From: Flavobacterium branchiophilum NBRC 15030 = ATCC 35035
GTDB taxonomy: Bacteria; Bacteroidota; Bacteroidia; Flavobacteriales; Flavobacteriaceae
Assembly (NCBI RefSeq): GCF_002217205.1
Contig: NZ_MUGT01000018.1
Location: 5,851-47,981, forward strand
DNA length: 42,131 nucleotides
Direction of reading: 5' to 3'
A model generated the notes under the pieces. The model made no database searches. It worked only from the letters and a program-made list of their open reading frames with translations, and was not told the DNA's origin. Made by a program: the position numbers and the translations under genes. Below, piece by piece: positions 16,774-24,876 of the stretch; the first letter of the stretch is position 1; every line of letters begins with the position of its first letter.

Positions 16774-17394
16774 ATGAAAGTAATGAATAAAATTTTACTA
16801 TACCCAACTTATTTTCCTTCAATAAGTCATTATGTGGCAATGGCTCAAAATGACACCATAATCCTAGAAACAGAGGATCATTTTCAAAAACAAACCAATA
16901 GAAATAGGACTTATATTTATAGTCCAAATGGGTTGCAATTGTTAAATATTCCTGTAAAACATGCTATAGAAAGTCGCCATCAAAAAACCAAAGACGTAAG
17001 GATTGAATGGGCTTTTGATTGGCAAAAACAACATTTCAAATCCTTGGAAGCGGCTTACAGAACCTCGCCTTTTTTTGAATATTTTGAGGATGCTTTGATG
17101 CCAATATTTACAAAAAAACCTGTGTTTTTGATGGATTTAAACCTTGAGGCCATGCAAATAGTATCAAAATGTTTGGGTTTACCTTTTCAATTTGAAACAA
17201 CCATCGAATATTTTCATGAAGTACCCCATGTAGCTGATTTGCGTTATTTGGCCAATGGCAAAAAAGACACTTCAACATTTGAACCTTATACTCAAGTTTT
17301 TGGAGACAAACACGGTTTTTTAAATAATTTAAGCATCCTAGACTTACTTTTTAACGAAGGCCGATTAGCATTAGATTATTTGAAGCGGCAATAA
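16774..17394 (+). CDS. WbqC family protein
   Basis: This 206-residue protein matches the WbqC-like family: LLYPTYFPSISHYVAMAQ at the start, then TNRNRTYIYSPNGLQLLNIPV and an FFEYFEDAL segment. WbqC-like proteins are often found in polysaccharide loci and some have been linked to sugar modification, but no reaction can be assigned from sequence. The neighbouring genes are housekeeping and not a polysaccharide cluster. Its place after lepB is conserved in Flavobacteriia. It converges with the accessory operon that begins beyond it. Confidence 0.85.
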   Translation: MKVMNKILLYPTYFPSISHYVAMAQNDTIILETEDHFQKQTNRNRTYIYSPNGLQLLNIPVKHAIESRHQKTKDVRIEWAFDWQKQHFKSLEAAYRTSPFFEYFEDALMPIFTKKPVFLMDLNLEAMQIVSKCLGLPFQFETTIEYFHEVPHVADLRYLANGKKDTSTFEPYTQVFGDKHGFLNNLSILDLLFNEGRLALDYLKRQ

Positions 17395-17522
17395 CGGTAA
17401 TTTAATATTATAAAGTAATCTATATTTGTAATAAAAAAAATAAAATTGAAATGATGTATTTGATGTTTTGTATAGGGTTTATCCAATTGTAAAAATCATA
17501 AAACAAATATATTTATACAATT

Positions 17523-19805
17523 TTATCTCCTTACATCGTTATTATTTATTGTTTTATCAATAATTTTATCGTTAAAAGATTTGCCAAAATAATATGTTAA
17601 TGTGAATAATAAGTTTGTAAAATTATTTCTTGCTTCAATTTTTTGATAAAAATTATTATAACTACTAATATCTGTAAAACCTGCTGCATTTCGACCTAAT
17701 AAATTTTGAGCATATAGGCTAAGGTTTAAATTGCCTTTCAATAAATTTGTGTTGCATGAAAAATCTAAATAAGGAAGTGTTATTTTTTTAGATAATAAGG
17801 AGTAATTTGGATTGTTATGTCTTCCAGAAAATGAAACAGATACTTTATCATTGAACAGTTTTGAACTCAAATTGATATTGCCCGTAAAAGCATAACCTCC
17901 ATTTGTTTTTATAACAGCATTTAAACTAGTGTCTTCAAAATGACTATAATTAAAACCTGAATTGATGTTTGTATTGATTTTTTTTAATATTTTTGTTCGA
18001 TAACCAACACTTATTCCTGTAGAACTGAATTTAGCAGCATTTTCAAGCGTTTGGACTATAAGATTTTCTTGTGTTTTGTAAACTTCCTCTATGGAATTGT
18101 TAATGGATTCGTTATAAAATCTTATCGAAATATGATCTATTTTGAATGACTTACTCAAAGTTAGTACATAATAATTTCTTATTTGAGGATCGAGATTAGA
18201 GTTTCCTTGTTTTGCAATTCCAGAATTTATGATAATGACATTATCATTCAAATCTCCTACACTTGGTCGTAATACTTTGCGTGAATATCCAAATTTCAAA
18301 TCATATTTATTTTTAAAATGATATAAAGCGTTGAATGTTGGTAAAACTAAATTATAGACTTGTGTTTTACTGATATTTTTATTGCTTGTATTTTCAAGAG
18401 ATAAGGCCATTTCTGTCGAAAATTGATCTGTCCATTGATTATCTAATTCAGTTGTTGCATTTATAACTTTTTGGTTAATAAAAAATAATGTATCAGAAAA
18501 ACTGTATTTTCGATTAATGTATTTCAAATCCATGTAAAAAGAGGATGATTTTTTAAACATTTTAAAATCTTCCGCCTCATAATCGGCATTAAATGTAAAC
18601 TCTTTATTTTGAGTTTCTATATTAAAGTTTGCATTTGTATTATCACTATAAAAATAATTATCTGTATCTTTTTTTTTGTATATAAATAACGAATTTTTTA
18701 AATAAAAATGTTTATTTTCAGATATTTTATAATCATAAACTGTTCCTAATTTCCAATTGGAATCAATATTAAAACCACTTTTACTGAATCTATTATTTGG
18801 AGCATGGTTTAATTCTGTAAAACCATTTCCAGTTGAATTATAATTATTGTGATGATAATAATTTGTTAATGTAAAATTAGACTTTTCTGATAATTTTACA
18901 TTTATTTTTAAATCTGAATATTGTCTATTATTATCAGAATTGGTTGTCGTGTTGCTATTAAAAATATCAAACCCATTGATTCTATAAAGATTATAATCAA
19001 TTAAATTATTGGAATTTAAATAGTTATAATTTGTTTTAATAATAAATCTACCTTTTTTATAAGAAATTGAAGGATCAAATGAATAATATTGGTTTTTAAT
19101 ACCCGCAGTTACTCCAAAAATACCTTTAATAAACTCTTCTTTTTTCTTTTTTGTAATAATATTAACAATTGCTCCCAAAAAGTCTGAACCATAAGAACCA
19201 GTAGGATTATTGACTACCTCTACTTTATCAAAATCATTAATATCTAGTGTTTTTAATTCATTTGCCATTGCCTCAACACCATCAATAAAAAGTTTACCTT
19301 GTAATTTTCCATCTACCGTTATGGTATTGAATTGTTTATCTACATATAAATTAGGCACTGTTGCCAAAACTTCTAATCCTTTAGTATTCTCAATAAATTC
19401 CTTGTGGGCAATTTTATAAGAACTTTTCTTTGCTGTAACCGTCTCTTTTTCCTTTGAATTAATAACAACTTCTTTTAAATTTTCAATCTCTGGTACAGTT
19501 AAGTTGATATCTATTGTGTTGTTTTCTTTTAAATTATATATTTTTTGGATAAAAATCTTATATCCTAAAAATTTAACTCTTAACTCTAAACTGTCATTTT
19601 GTAAAAGTGTAATATCTGAAAATTTATAAATACCATTATTGTTTGTAATAGCAAATTTTGATATATTATTTATATGAAATTCAACTATAGCATCAGAAAG
19701 AGATTTATTTTCTGCTGTAATTTTACCAATAATGTTTATTTTTTGTTGAGAAAATACATTTATTGACATTAATAAAAAAACATAAAAAAGTTGTTTTGTT
19801 CTCAT
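17523..19805 (-). CDS. Outer-membrane beta-barrel receptor with carboxypeptidase-like domain (TonB-dependent type)
   Basis: This 760-residue protein has a signal peptide (about 1-19), a carboxypeptidase-regulatory-like domain (about 24-110, GKITAENKSLSDAIV), a plug-like domain (about 115-220, with VDGKLQGKLFIDGVE and GSYGSDFLGAIVNIIT) and a long barrel to the C-terminus. This architecture fits the OMP_b-brl_3 / TonB-dependent family. It is the last gene of the minus-strand accessory operon, behind two secreted-peptide genes and a strong hairpin. That context suggests it binds, exports or senses those peptides, although no substrate is shown. Base composition is lower in G+C than in the flanking housekeeping genes. 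Confidence 0.85.
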   Translation of the reverse strand: MRTKQLFYVFLLMSINVFSQQKINIIGKITAENKSLSDAIVEFHINNISKFAITNNNGIYKFSDITLLQNDSLELRVKFLGYKIFIQKIYNLKENNTIDINLTVPEIENLKEVVINSKEKETVTAKKSSYKIAHKEFIENTKGLEVLATVPNLYVDKQFNTITVDGKLQGKLFIDGVEAMANELKTLDINDFDKVEVVNNPTGSYGSDFLGAIVNIITKKKKEEFIKGIFGVTAGIKNQYYSFDPSISYKKGRFIIKTNYNYLNSNNLIDYNLYRINGFDIFNSNTTTNSDNNRQYSDLKINVKLSEKSNFTLTNYYHHNNYNSTGNGFTELNHAPNNRFSKSGFNIDSNWKLGTVYDYKISENKHFYLKNSLFIYKKKDTDNYFYSDNTNANFNIETQNKEFTFNADYEAEDFKMFKKSSSFYMDLKYINRKYSFSDTLFFINQKVINATTELDNQWTDQFSTEMALSLENTSNKNISKTQVYNLVLPTFNALYHFKNKYDLKFGYSRKVLRPSVGDLNDNVIIINSGIAKQGNSNLDPQIRNYYVLTLSKSFKIDHISIRFYNESINNSIEEVYKTQENLIVQTLENAAKFSSTGISVGYRTKILKKINTNINSGFNYSHFEDTSLNAVIKTNGGYAFTGNINLSSKLFNDKVSVSFSGRHNNPNYSLLSKKITLPYLDFSCNTNLLKGNLNLSLYAQNLLGRNAAGFTDISSYNNFYQKIEARNNFTNLLFTLTYYFGKSFNDKIIDKTINNNDVRR

Positions 19806-19835
19806 AAAAAAAATTGAGCTGTAAAATTAATTAAA

Positions 19836-19865
19836 ACTTTCCTAACAATAAAATGTTAGGAAAGT
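19836..19865. terminator. Perfect hairpin between peptide genes and receptor gene
   Basis: ACTTTCCTAACA (19836-19847) pairs perfectly with TGTTAGGAAAGT (19854-19865) around a six-base loop. On the minus strand it is followed by TTTAATTAATTTT and on the plus strand by ATTTTTT. It can act as a terminator or attenuator that lets the upstream peptide genes be expressed more strongly than the receptor, or it may stabilise the peptide mRNA 3' end. Confidence 0.7.
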
Positions 19866-19968
19866 ATTTTTTAATAAAATAGTTAACAATTATTTTAAAA
19901 AACAATACAATTTATTAACATAATTAAGTAAATCGATAGTTTTTTAAAATCCATCTTAATTAATTATC

Positions 19969-20139
19969 TTATTCTGAGTATTGTCCATTAATGACCTGAC
20001 CACTATCGGTTGTACCACAAGTTCCATAAGATTTACAACTACCTCCACTTTCAATTTTTTTTGCATTTGCATTTAAACTGCTAAAAGTTGCAATAGTTAT
20101 TCCAAAAATTGCAAAAACAAATTTTAAATAATTTCTCAT
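19969..20139 (-). CDS. Small secreted Cys peptide 1 (56 residues)
   Basis: This short gene begins MRNYLKFVFAIFGITIATFS, a classic signal sequence, and continues to an A-x-A cleavage site at ANA (residues 24-26). The predicted mature peptide has about 30 residues with Cys35 and Cys41 in CKSYGTCG. Its leader is nearly the same as that of the next gene upstream, while the mature parts differ except for C-x3-G-x-C-G. I judge it real because of this paralogy, the signal peptide and its place in an operon. It recalls the NVEALA-type small secreted peptides of Bacteroidales by size and context, but it has no NVEALA motif, so I do not assign it there. Function is unknown. Confidence 0.82.
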   Translation of the reverse strand: MRNYLKFVFAIFGITIATFSSLNANAKKIESGGSCKSYGTCGTTDSGQVINGQYSE

Positions 20140-20165
20140 TTTATTTAGATTGTAAGATTAATAAT

Positions 20166-20330
20166 TTAGGAAGCAGTACCAGTAATTTCACGACAGTCAG
20201 GTGTCCAACCACAATGCCCCGCCCCACTACAAGTAACGTTTTCTTGTGCTTTCGCTTTCACATTAGTACTTCCAAAAGTTGCAATGGTTACACCAAATAC
20301 AGCAACTACAAACTTTAAATAATTCTTCAT
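20166..20330 (-). CDS. Small secreted Cys peptide 2 (54 residues)
   Basis: A paralogue of the neighbouring peptide gene. It starts MKNYLKFVVAVFGVTIATFG and has an A-x-A cleavage site at AKA (residues 26-28). The predicted mature part is about 26 residues with Cys34, Cys40 and Cys46 (CSGAGHCG, then WTPDC). An odd number of cysteines means one stays free, pairs between molecules or carries a modification. It lies 26 bases upstream of peptide 1 and 36 bases downstream of the propeller-like gene on the same strand. Both short genes start directly after an A-rich stretch. Function is unknown: a signal, toxin-like peptide or modified peptide are all possible. Confidence 0.82.
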   Translation of the reverse strand: MKNYLKFVVAVFGVTIATFGSTNVKAKAQENVTCSGAGHCGWTPDCREITGTAS

Positions 20331-20366
20331 TTTTTTTAAATTAAGTTAATAAAATAGTTAAATTCA

Positions 20367-21416
20367 TCATATATTTCTCGAGAACGTAAAAGATGCGTAG
20401 TTGAATTCAAATCCTATAATAATTTTATTGCTATCAATAAAAATATTTCTAATTGAACTTGAACTTAAATTATTATGTTTCAGAACAAAACTTTGTTTGT
20501 ATTTCATAGTCTCTAATGAATATTCATCAATCATAATTGAAGTTTTCAAATCAGACCGTGAAGAAAAAACAAATATCTTATTATTTTTTACAAATATTCC
20601 CATATTACTCGTCCAAGTTCCACCTCTACTGTAAAAACTATCACCGTTGCTATTTTTCAATATTTTTGGTAAAGGTGTTTTATCATTTGTAGTTAATACT
20701 TTTGTATAAATCCCTTTAGAATTAAAAAAAAATATTTTTGAATATTTGTCACAGCAATAAATTAAATTTCTTTTGTCATAAGTTTCAGTAAAAAAACCAG
20801 AATATACAAGGTCATTTTTAGGCATAGACGATTCTTTACTCGGTTCTAAAATCATTGATTTAATTATTCTTTTAGTTGAAATGTTAATAACAAAAAATCC
20901 GGTATTAAAAATATTATCATTAAATAGTTCACCAAAACATAAATAATAATTTTGTGAATCCATTATTGGTATTAATGAAAAAATTTTTATATGATTCATT
21001 CCAACTTCTGTATTTTTCATTGTTTTAAAATCATATTGAAACAATTTAAATTTCATATTGTAAAAAAGTTTAGTTGAATCACTATAAATAATATTACTTA
21101 ATTTAGGGAGTTTCACTTTTTTCCTTTTCTTTTTTTTAAAATCTAAATCTGAAATATATAGATTGTACATTATGCTATTTTTGTCATTGTAAATTATATC
21201 TCTTTCAACTATTAAATTATTAGATCTTATATACATGACATATTCACCTTTGTTCATTCTATCAAATTTATTTTCAAAATTTAATATATTTTTATTTGAA
21301 TACTTACGATTAAAAAAATAATTGGATTTTGTAGGTTCAAATAAATTAAGCATAACTACACTAAATGTAATACCTAAAAAAACAGTAACTGTACCAATTA
21401 GCACTTTATTTTTCAT
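20367..21416 (-). CDS. Membrane-anchored protein of unknown function, probable beta-propeller
   Basis: This 349-residue protein has one N-terminal hydrophobic segment (about 5-27), so it is either anchored in the inner membrane facing the periplasm or exported. The rest consists of repeated short strands of about 40-50 residues, for example NKIFVFSSRSD and NLIYCCDKYSKIFFFNSKG. This resembles the six-bladed propeller proteins that accompany small secreted peptides in Bacteroidota. I cannot identify a catalytic motif. Its first codons overlap the end of the MauE-like gene by 11 bases, so the two are translationally coupled. It is rich in Lys, Asn, Ile and Phe, as expected of very AT-rich DNA. 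Confidence 0.65.
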   Translation of the reverse strand: MKNKVLIGTVTVFLGITFSVVMLNLFEPTKSNYFFNRKYSNKNILNFENKFDRMNKGEYVMYIRSNNLIVERDIIYNDKNSIMYNLYISDLDFKKKKRKKVKLPKLSNIIYSDSTKLFYNMKFKLFQYDFKTMKNTEVGMNHIKIFSLIPIMDSQNYYLCFGELFNDNIFNTGFFVINISTKRIIKSMILEPSKESSMPKNDLVYSGFFTETYDKRNLIYCCDKYSKIFFFNSKGIYTKVLTTNDKTPLPKILKNSNGDSFYSRGGTWTSNMGIFVKNNKIFVFSSRSDLKTSIMIDEYSLETMKYKQSFVLKHNNLSSSSIRNIFIDSNKIIIGFEFNYASFTFSRNI

Positions 21417-21825
21417 CTGAAATATAATTAAAAATATAAAAGGAATATAATGACGATATTATTAGCCTAATATTTATGAGAATATGATATTTATATGATA
21501 AACCGTTAAGAATTCCTCCGCAACCACAAATTTCATATAATCCTTTATATCTTAAAAATGATATGTATAAAGTAAATGATAAAATTAAAAAACAAAAAAC
21601 TAGCAATCCTTTCATTTTACTTATTATCAATAGCAAAATAATTGAAATCTCAATTATGATTATAATTACAGAAAAAATATTTGCGAATTCTTCACTAAAA
21701 AGAGTTGTTTTAATCAAATTAGTTCTGAAAGAATCTAAATTCATTAATTTATTAATGGAAGTATAACTGAAAAAGAAAATCAACAAAAGATAAATACTTT
21801 CTGCAATTAATTTTTTATTTGACAT
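21406..21825 (-). CDS. MauE/DoxX-like redox-associated membrane protein
   Basis: This 139-residue protein has four hydrophobic segments (about 7-24, 46-67, 69-90 and 111-134). A CGCGG motif lies in the loop before the last segment (ICGCGGILNG). This layout fits the MauE/DoxX-like family. MauE, with its thioredoxin-like partner, is needed to form disulfides in the methylamine dehydrogenase small subunit. Here the gene heads an operon with two secreted peptides that carry conserved Cys pairs, so I infer that it helps oxidise those peptides. No thioredoxin-like partner lies in the operon. A TATTTTTG box (21845-21852, minus) sits 20 bases before the start. Confidence 0.75.
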   Translation of the reverse strand: MSNKKLIAESIYLLLIFFFSYTSINKLMNLDSFRTNLIKTTLFSEEFANIFSVIIIIIEISIILLLIISKMKGLLVFCFLILSFTLYISFLRYKGLYEICGCGGILNGLSYKYHILINIRLIISSLYSFYIFNYISDEK

Positions 21826-21948
21826 TTTATTTGTTTTTATTTCACAAAAATATTGACAAAATCTATAAAATAAATTATTTTTAAATTGTATTTTACAACT
21901 ATAACGGTTTTTTTACTACTTTTGAGGCAGATTTTAATTTATAAAATT

Positions 21949-22305
21949 ATGGATATTAAGCAAGTTTCTGAAAACATAAAAAAATTCAGAGAATTAAAAA
22001 ATATTACACGTGAAAGAATAGCAAGTCAGCTAGACATGAGTGTAAGTGGATTCAGTAAAATTGAAAGAGGTGAAATCGACATTACAATTTCAAAACTCGA
22101 TAAAATAGCAAAAATTTTAGAAGTTTCTCCTTCTCAAATTTTAAACTTTGATGCTACTACAATATTTAATGTTTCTAATAATAATCAAGTTGGTTTAGGT
22201 CAAAAAATGCAAACAATTAACAATACAACTAGTGAATATACAGAAAAGTATATAAAAAAACTTGAAGAAGAGATTGATAGATTAAAATCTGGATCAAAAA
22301 ATTAA
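21949..22305 (+). CDS. XRE-family HTH regulator with C-terminal coiled coil
   Basis: This 118-residue protein has an N-terminal helix-turn-helix of the Cro/cI type (about 8-62): ITRERIASQLDMSVSGFSKIERGEIDI, seen here as ITRERIASQLDMSVSG plus FSKIERGEIDI. It ends in a charged helix likely to form a coiled coil (EYTEKYIKKLEEEIDRLKS). The ATG at 21949 was chosen over an upstream in-frame ATG at 21886, whose extension spans the probable -7 box TACTTTTG (21917-21924). It is divergent from the MauE-like gene and shares its 123-base upstream region, so it is a good candidate regulator of the peptide operon, though this is not shown. Confidence 0.88.
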   Translation: MDIKQVSENIKKFRELKNITRERIASQLDMSVSGFSKIERGEIDITISKLDKIAKILEVSPSQILNFDATTIFNVSNNNQVGLGQKMQTINNTTSEYTEKYIKKLEEEIDRLKSGSKN

Positions 22306-22390
22306 GTTTATAGATAAAAGTAGATTTTTTTGAATTTTAAAAAAAATATAAATATTAAACCAGTATACGTTGTAGGAAGTAATTAGATAT

Positions 22391-23437
22391 TTATTTCATT
22401 TCCAATCGTGCCATGATAGGGTAATGATCGGAATTTTTAAAGTCGGAAAAATGGTTGAAATTTTTAATTTTAATTCTTTTATCAACAAAAATATAATCAA
22501 TTCGAACAGGGTAATATTTGAAATGATAAGTTTCTCCAAAATGGGTTCCTGCTTCTTCAAACGCATCATTCATATCGCCTCTAATGCCTCTATACACATA
22601 CGAATACGGACTGTTATTCATGTCGCCACAAATCAAAATGGGGTAGGGGCAATTTTTTTTATGGTTCATAATCAACTCTGCTTGCCGTTGTTGTTCCTTA
22701 AAGGCATTACTTATTCTGTTGAAAATTTGTAAAGATTTTTTTTCGCTTATCTGATGTTTTCCTTCGTTTAATTCATTTACATCAGGCGTTATTTTGATAG
22801 ATTCTAAATGAATATTATATACCCTAATAGTATCTTTTCCTTTTTTGATGTCGGCAAATACGGCATTATTGTCAGAATTTGGAAACTCAATATTACCACT
22901 TTCAACAATGGGATATTTAGAAAAAATAGCTTGTGCCGTTTTAATGTTTTTGCCAAGCATCAAAATATAATTGTATTTATACACTCTTAAATTGACTTTT
23001 GACGCCGCAGAATATTCCTGAATACAAACAATATCGGCATTTTGATCATTAATAAAATTACGTATATTTTGAGGTATGTTATCGTCGTTTTTCCATTTGA
23101 ATAAATTAAAAAGACGTACATTATAACTCATAACTTTAAAATCATTGTCAGATTTTGGAAGGTCTAAACCTGAAATTTTATAAAATTTGTTGATAAATGT
23201 AATGCCTAACAAAAGCACCAAACCCGAAAGGATCATTTGATTTTTGAATTGAATGAACCAATATATAAAATAAATAGCATTAATAATCAGAAAAAAAGGC
23301 AATATTAATGTAAGTACAGATAATAATGGAAATAATTTTGGAGCCAAAAAAGGTAAAACATAAGCAAGAAATGTAAGTATAGTAAGCACTATATTTAAAA
23401 AAAACATGATTTTGTTGAACCAAGAAAGGTTTTTCAT
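22391..23437 (-). CDS. Endonuclease/exonuclease/phosphatase family protein with membrane anchor
   Basis: This 348-residue protein begins with about three membrane helices (residues 8-85) and then an EEP hydrolase domain. The catalytic landmarks are MSYNVRLF, DIVCIQEY (Glu), YNIHLES, ICGDMNNSPYS (Asp and Asn), DYIFVDKRI and the final SDHYPI (Asp-His). EEP enzymes cleave phosphodiester or phosphate bonds in nucleic acids, lipids or signalling molecules. The substrate here is unknown. Placement after a membrane anchor suggests a surface or periplasmic substrate. A TATTTTTG box lies at 23456-23463 on its strand, without a clear partner. In related genomes, from memory, the gene sits directly beside WbqC. 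Here the peptide island lies between. Confidence 0.88.
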   Translation of the reverse strand: MKNLSWFNKIMFFLNIVLTILTFLAYVLPFLAPKLFPLLSVLTLILPFFLIINAIYFIYWFIQFKNQMILSGLVLLLGITFINKFYKISGLDLPKSDNDFKVMSYNVRLFNLFKWKNDDNIPQNIRNFINDQNADIVCIQEYSAASKVNLRVYKYNYILMLGKNIKTAQAIFSKYPIVESGNIEFPNSDNNAVFADIKKGKDTIRVYNIHLESIKITPDVNELNEGKHQISEKKSLQIFNRISNAFKEQQRQAELIMNHKKNCPYPILICGDMNNSPYSYVYRGIRGDMNDAFEEAGTHFGETYHFKYYPVRIDYIFVDKRIKIKNFNHFSDFKNSDHYPIMARLEMK

Positions 23438-23484
23438 TTTGTTTTGAATTTAATGCAAAAATAGAATAAATTTAGGTAAAGCAG

Positions 23485-24216
23485 CTATATATTTGAATCT
23501 TCTTTTTGAACCAAATACCTTATCACGGTTTCGGCAGCATATAAGCCAAAAAGGCCTGGCATATAACTGTTTGTTCCGTAAAAAGATTTTTTATAATTTG
23601 TACCATCTGTAATTTTAAGACTAGATTCGTCCTGAATTTCAGAAGAAAAAACAACTTTTACTCCTTTGTCTATCCTTACACCTCTTAGCCTTTTTTTGAT
23701 GGCTTTTGCTAAATAACAATTTTGGGTTTTGCTAATATCGGCCACTTTTACTTTTGCTGCCTCCATTTTGCCACCTGCTCCCATACTCGATATGATTTTA
23801 ACTTTTTTTCGTTTGGCGCCAATAATCAAATTGAGTTTTGGAGTTATACTGTCTATACAATCTAATACATAATCATATTCAGCAGAAATAATGTCAAATG
23901 CTTTTTCTGGCGAAAGAAATTCTTGTATTTTTATAAGGTTTAAATCAGGATTAATGTCTAAAAGTCTGCTGCCCACTACTTCTATTTTTGGTATTCCAAC
24001 GGTAGAATGTAATGCAGGCAATTGTCTGTTGATATTGGTAATATCTACCACGTCACCATCAACAATGGTCATGTTGCCAACACCCGCTCGTGCTAAAAAC
24101 TCTGCAGCAAACGACCCAACACCACCTAGTCCTACTACTAAAACATGTGCTTTTTTTAAATTTTGTAAACCTTCTTCTTTAAATAATAAAGCTGCTCTTT
24201 CTTGCCAAACTTTCAT
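23485..24216 (-). CDS. tcdA: tRNA threonylcarbamoyladenosine dehydratase (ThiF/MoeB family)
   Basis: This 243-residue ATP-dependent E1-like enzyme converts t6A37 of ANN-decoding tRNAs to its cyclic form, ct6A. The nucleotide-binding motif is GLGGVGSFAAEFLARAG, followed by DGDVVDITNINRQ and the DCIDSITPK region. SMGAGGKMEA matches the TcdA branch better than ThiF or MoeB, as do the short length and lack of zinc-binding CxxC pairs. It shares the minus strand with tatD and a DUF1684 gene upstream, 12 bases apart, probably one operon. Confidence 0.9.
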   Translation of the reverse strand: MKVWQERAALLFKEEGLQNLKKAHVLVVGLGGVGSFAAEFLARAGVGNMTIVDGDVVDITNINRQLPALHSTVGIPKIEVVGSRLLDINPDLNLIKIQEFLSPEKAFDIISAEYDYVLDCIDSITPKLNLIIGAKRKKVKIISSMGAGGKMEAAKVKVADISKTQNCYLAKAIKKRLRGVRIDKGVKVVFSSEIQDESSLKITDGTNYKKSFYGTNSYMPGLFGLYAAETVIRYLVQKEDSNI

Positions 24217-24228
24217 TTTTATTAAAAT

Positions 24229-24876
24229 TTAAGTATTAATTATTGTATTAAAATTAGTATATATTTTTTCTTTTAAATCGGTATTTTTGATGCCTAACAC
24301 GGTGGCTGCTTTGTCATAAATACTTTCAATTGAAATTTTTTGATCATCTGTTTCAAAAAATATTTTTTCTAAAGCTATATTTTGTAGTACATTTTCTAAA
24401 TCTTTTTTTACTAACAAATGATGTCCAAACGACAAATAAAATCCATGTTTTATCAAAGTTTGAGCCACAGTTTTGTTTTTTGAAAATCCATGCACAATCA
24501 TTGGAACCTCTATTTGTAATAATTTTTTATATCTTATAATTTCATCAAACGATTTTACACAATGCAAAATTAAGGGTTTATGATATTTTTTTGCTAATAA
24601 AATTTGTTTTTCAAACACCATTTGCTGCAAATCAAACGGAATGTTTGTTTTTTTATCTAGTCCACATTCTCCAATTGCAATACAATTTTTATGGTTAATA
24701 TTTTTTTCTAATATTGTTAATTCTTGCTCTAAACGGTCTTTTATAATATACCATGGATGAATTCCTATTGTAAAATTAGAAATTGTTGAGTCAAACGACA
24801 TAGGATACTGATTGACAACAGCTATTACATCTGCTTCATTGTTATGATAATGTGTATGGATGTTGATTAATTGCAT
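24229..24876 (-). CDS. TatD family metal-dependent hydrolase
   Basis: This 215-residue TIM-barrel hydrolase carries the metal ligands of the TatD family: INIHTHYHN (His-x-His), GIHPWY, IGECGLDK (Glu), LILHCVKSFDE (His), VHGFSKN and FETDD (Asp). TatD proteins act as DNases and in quality control in some bacteria. It is somewhat shorter than the typical 255-265 residues, with compact loops. The start codon overlaps the stop of the DUF1684 gene by one base (TAATG), so translation is coupled. Confidence 0.88.
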   Translation of the reverse strand: MQLINIHTHYHNNEADVIAVVNQYPMSFDSTISNFTIGIHPWYIIKDRLEQELTILEKNINHKNCIAIGECGLDKKTNIPFDLQQMVFEKQILLAKKYHKPLILHCVKSFDEIIRYKKLLQIEVPMIVHGFSKNKTVAQTLIKHGFYLSFGHHLLVKKDLENVLQNIALEKIFFETDDQKISIESIYDKAATVLGIKNTDLKEKIYTNFNTIINT

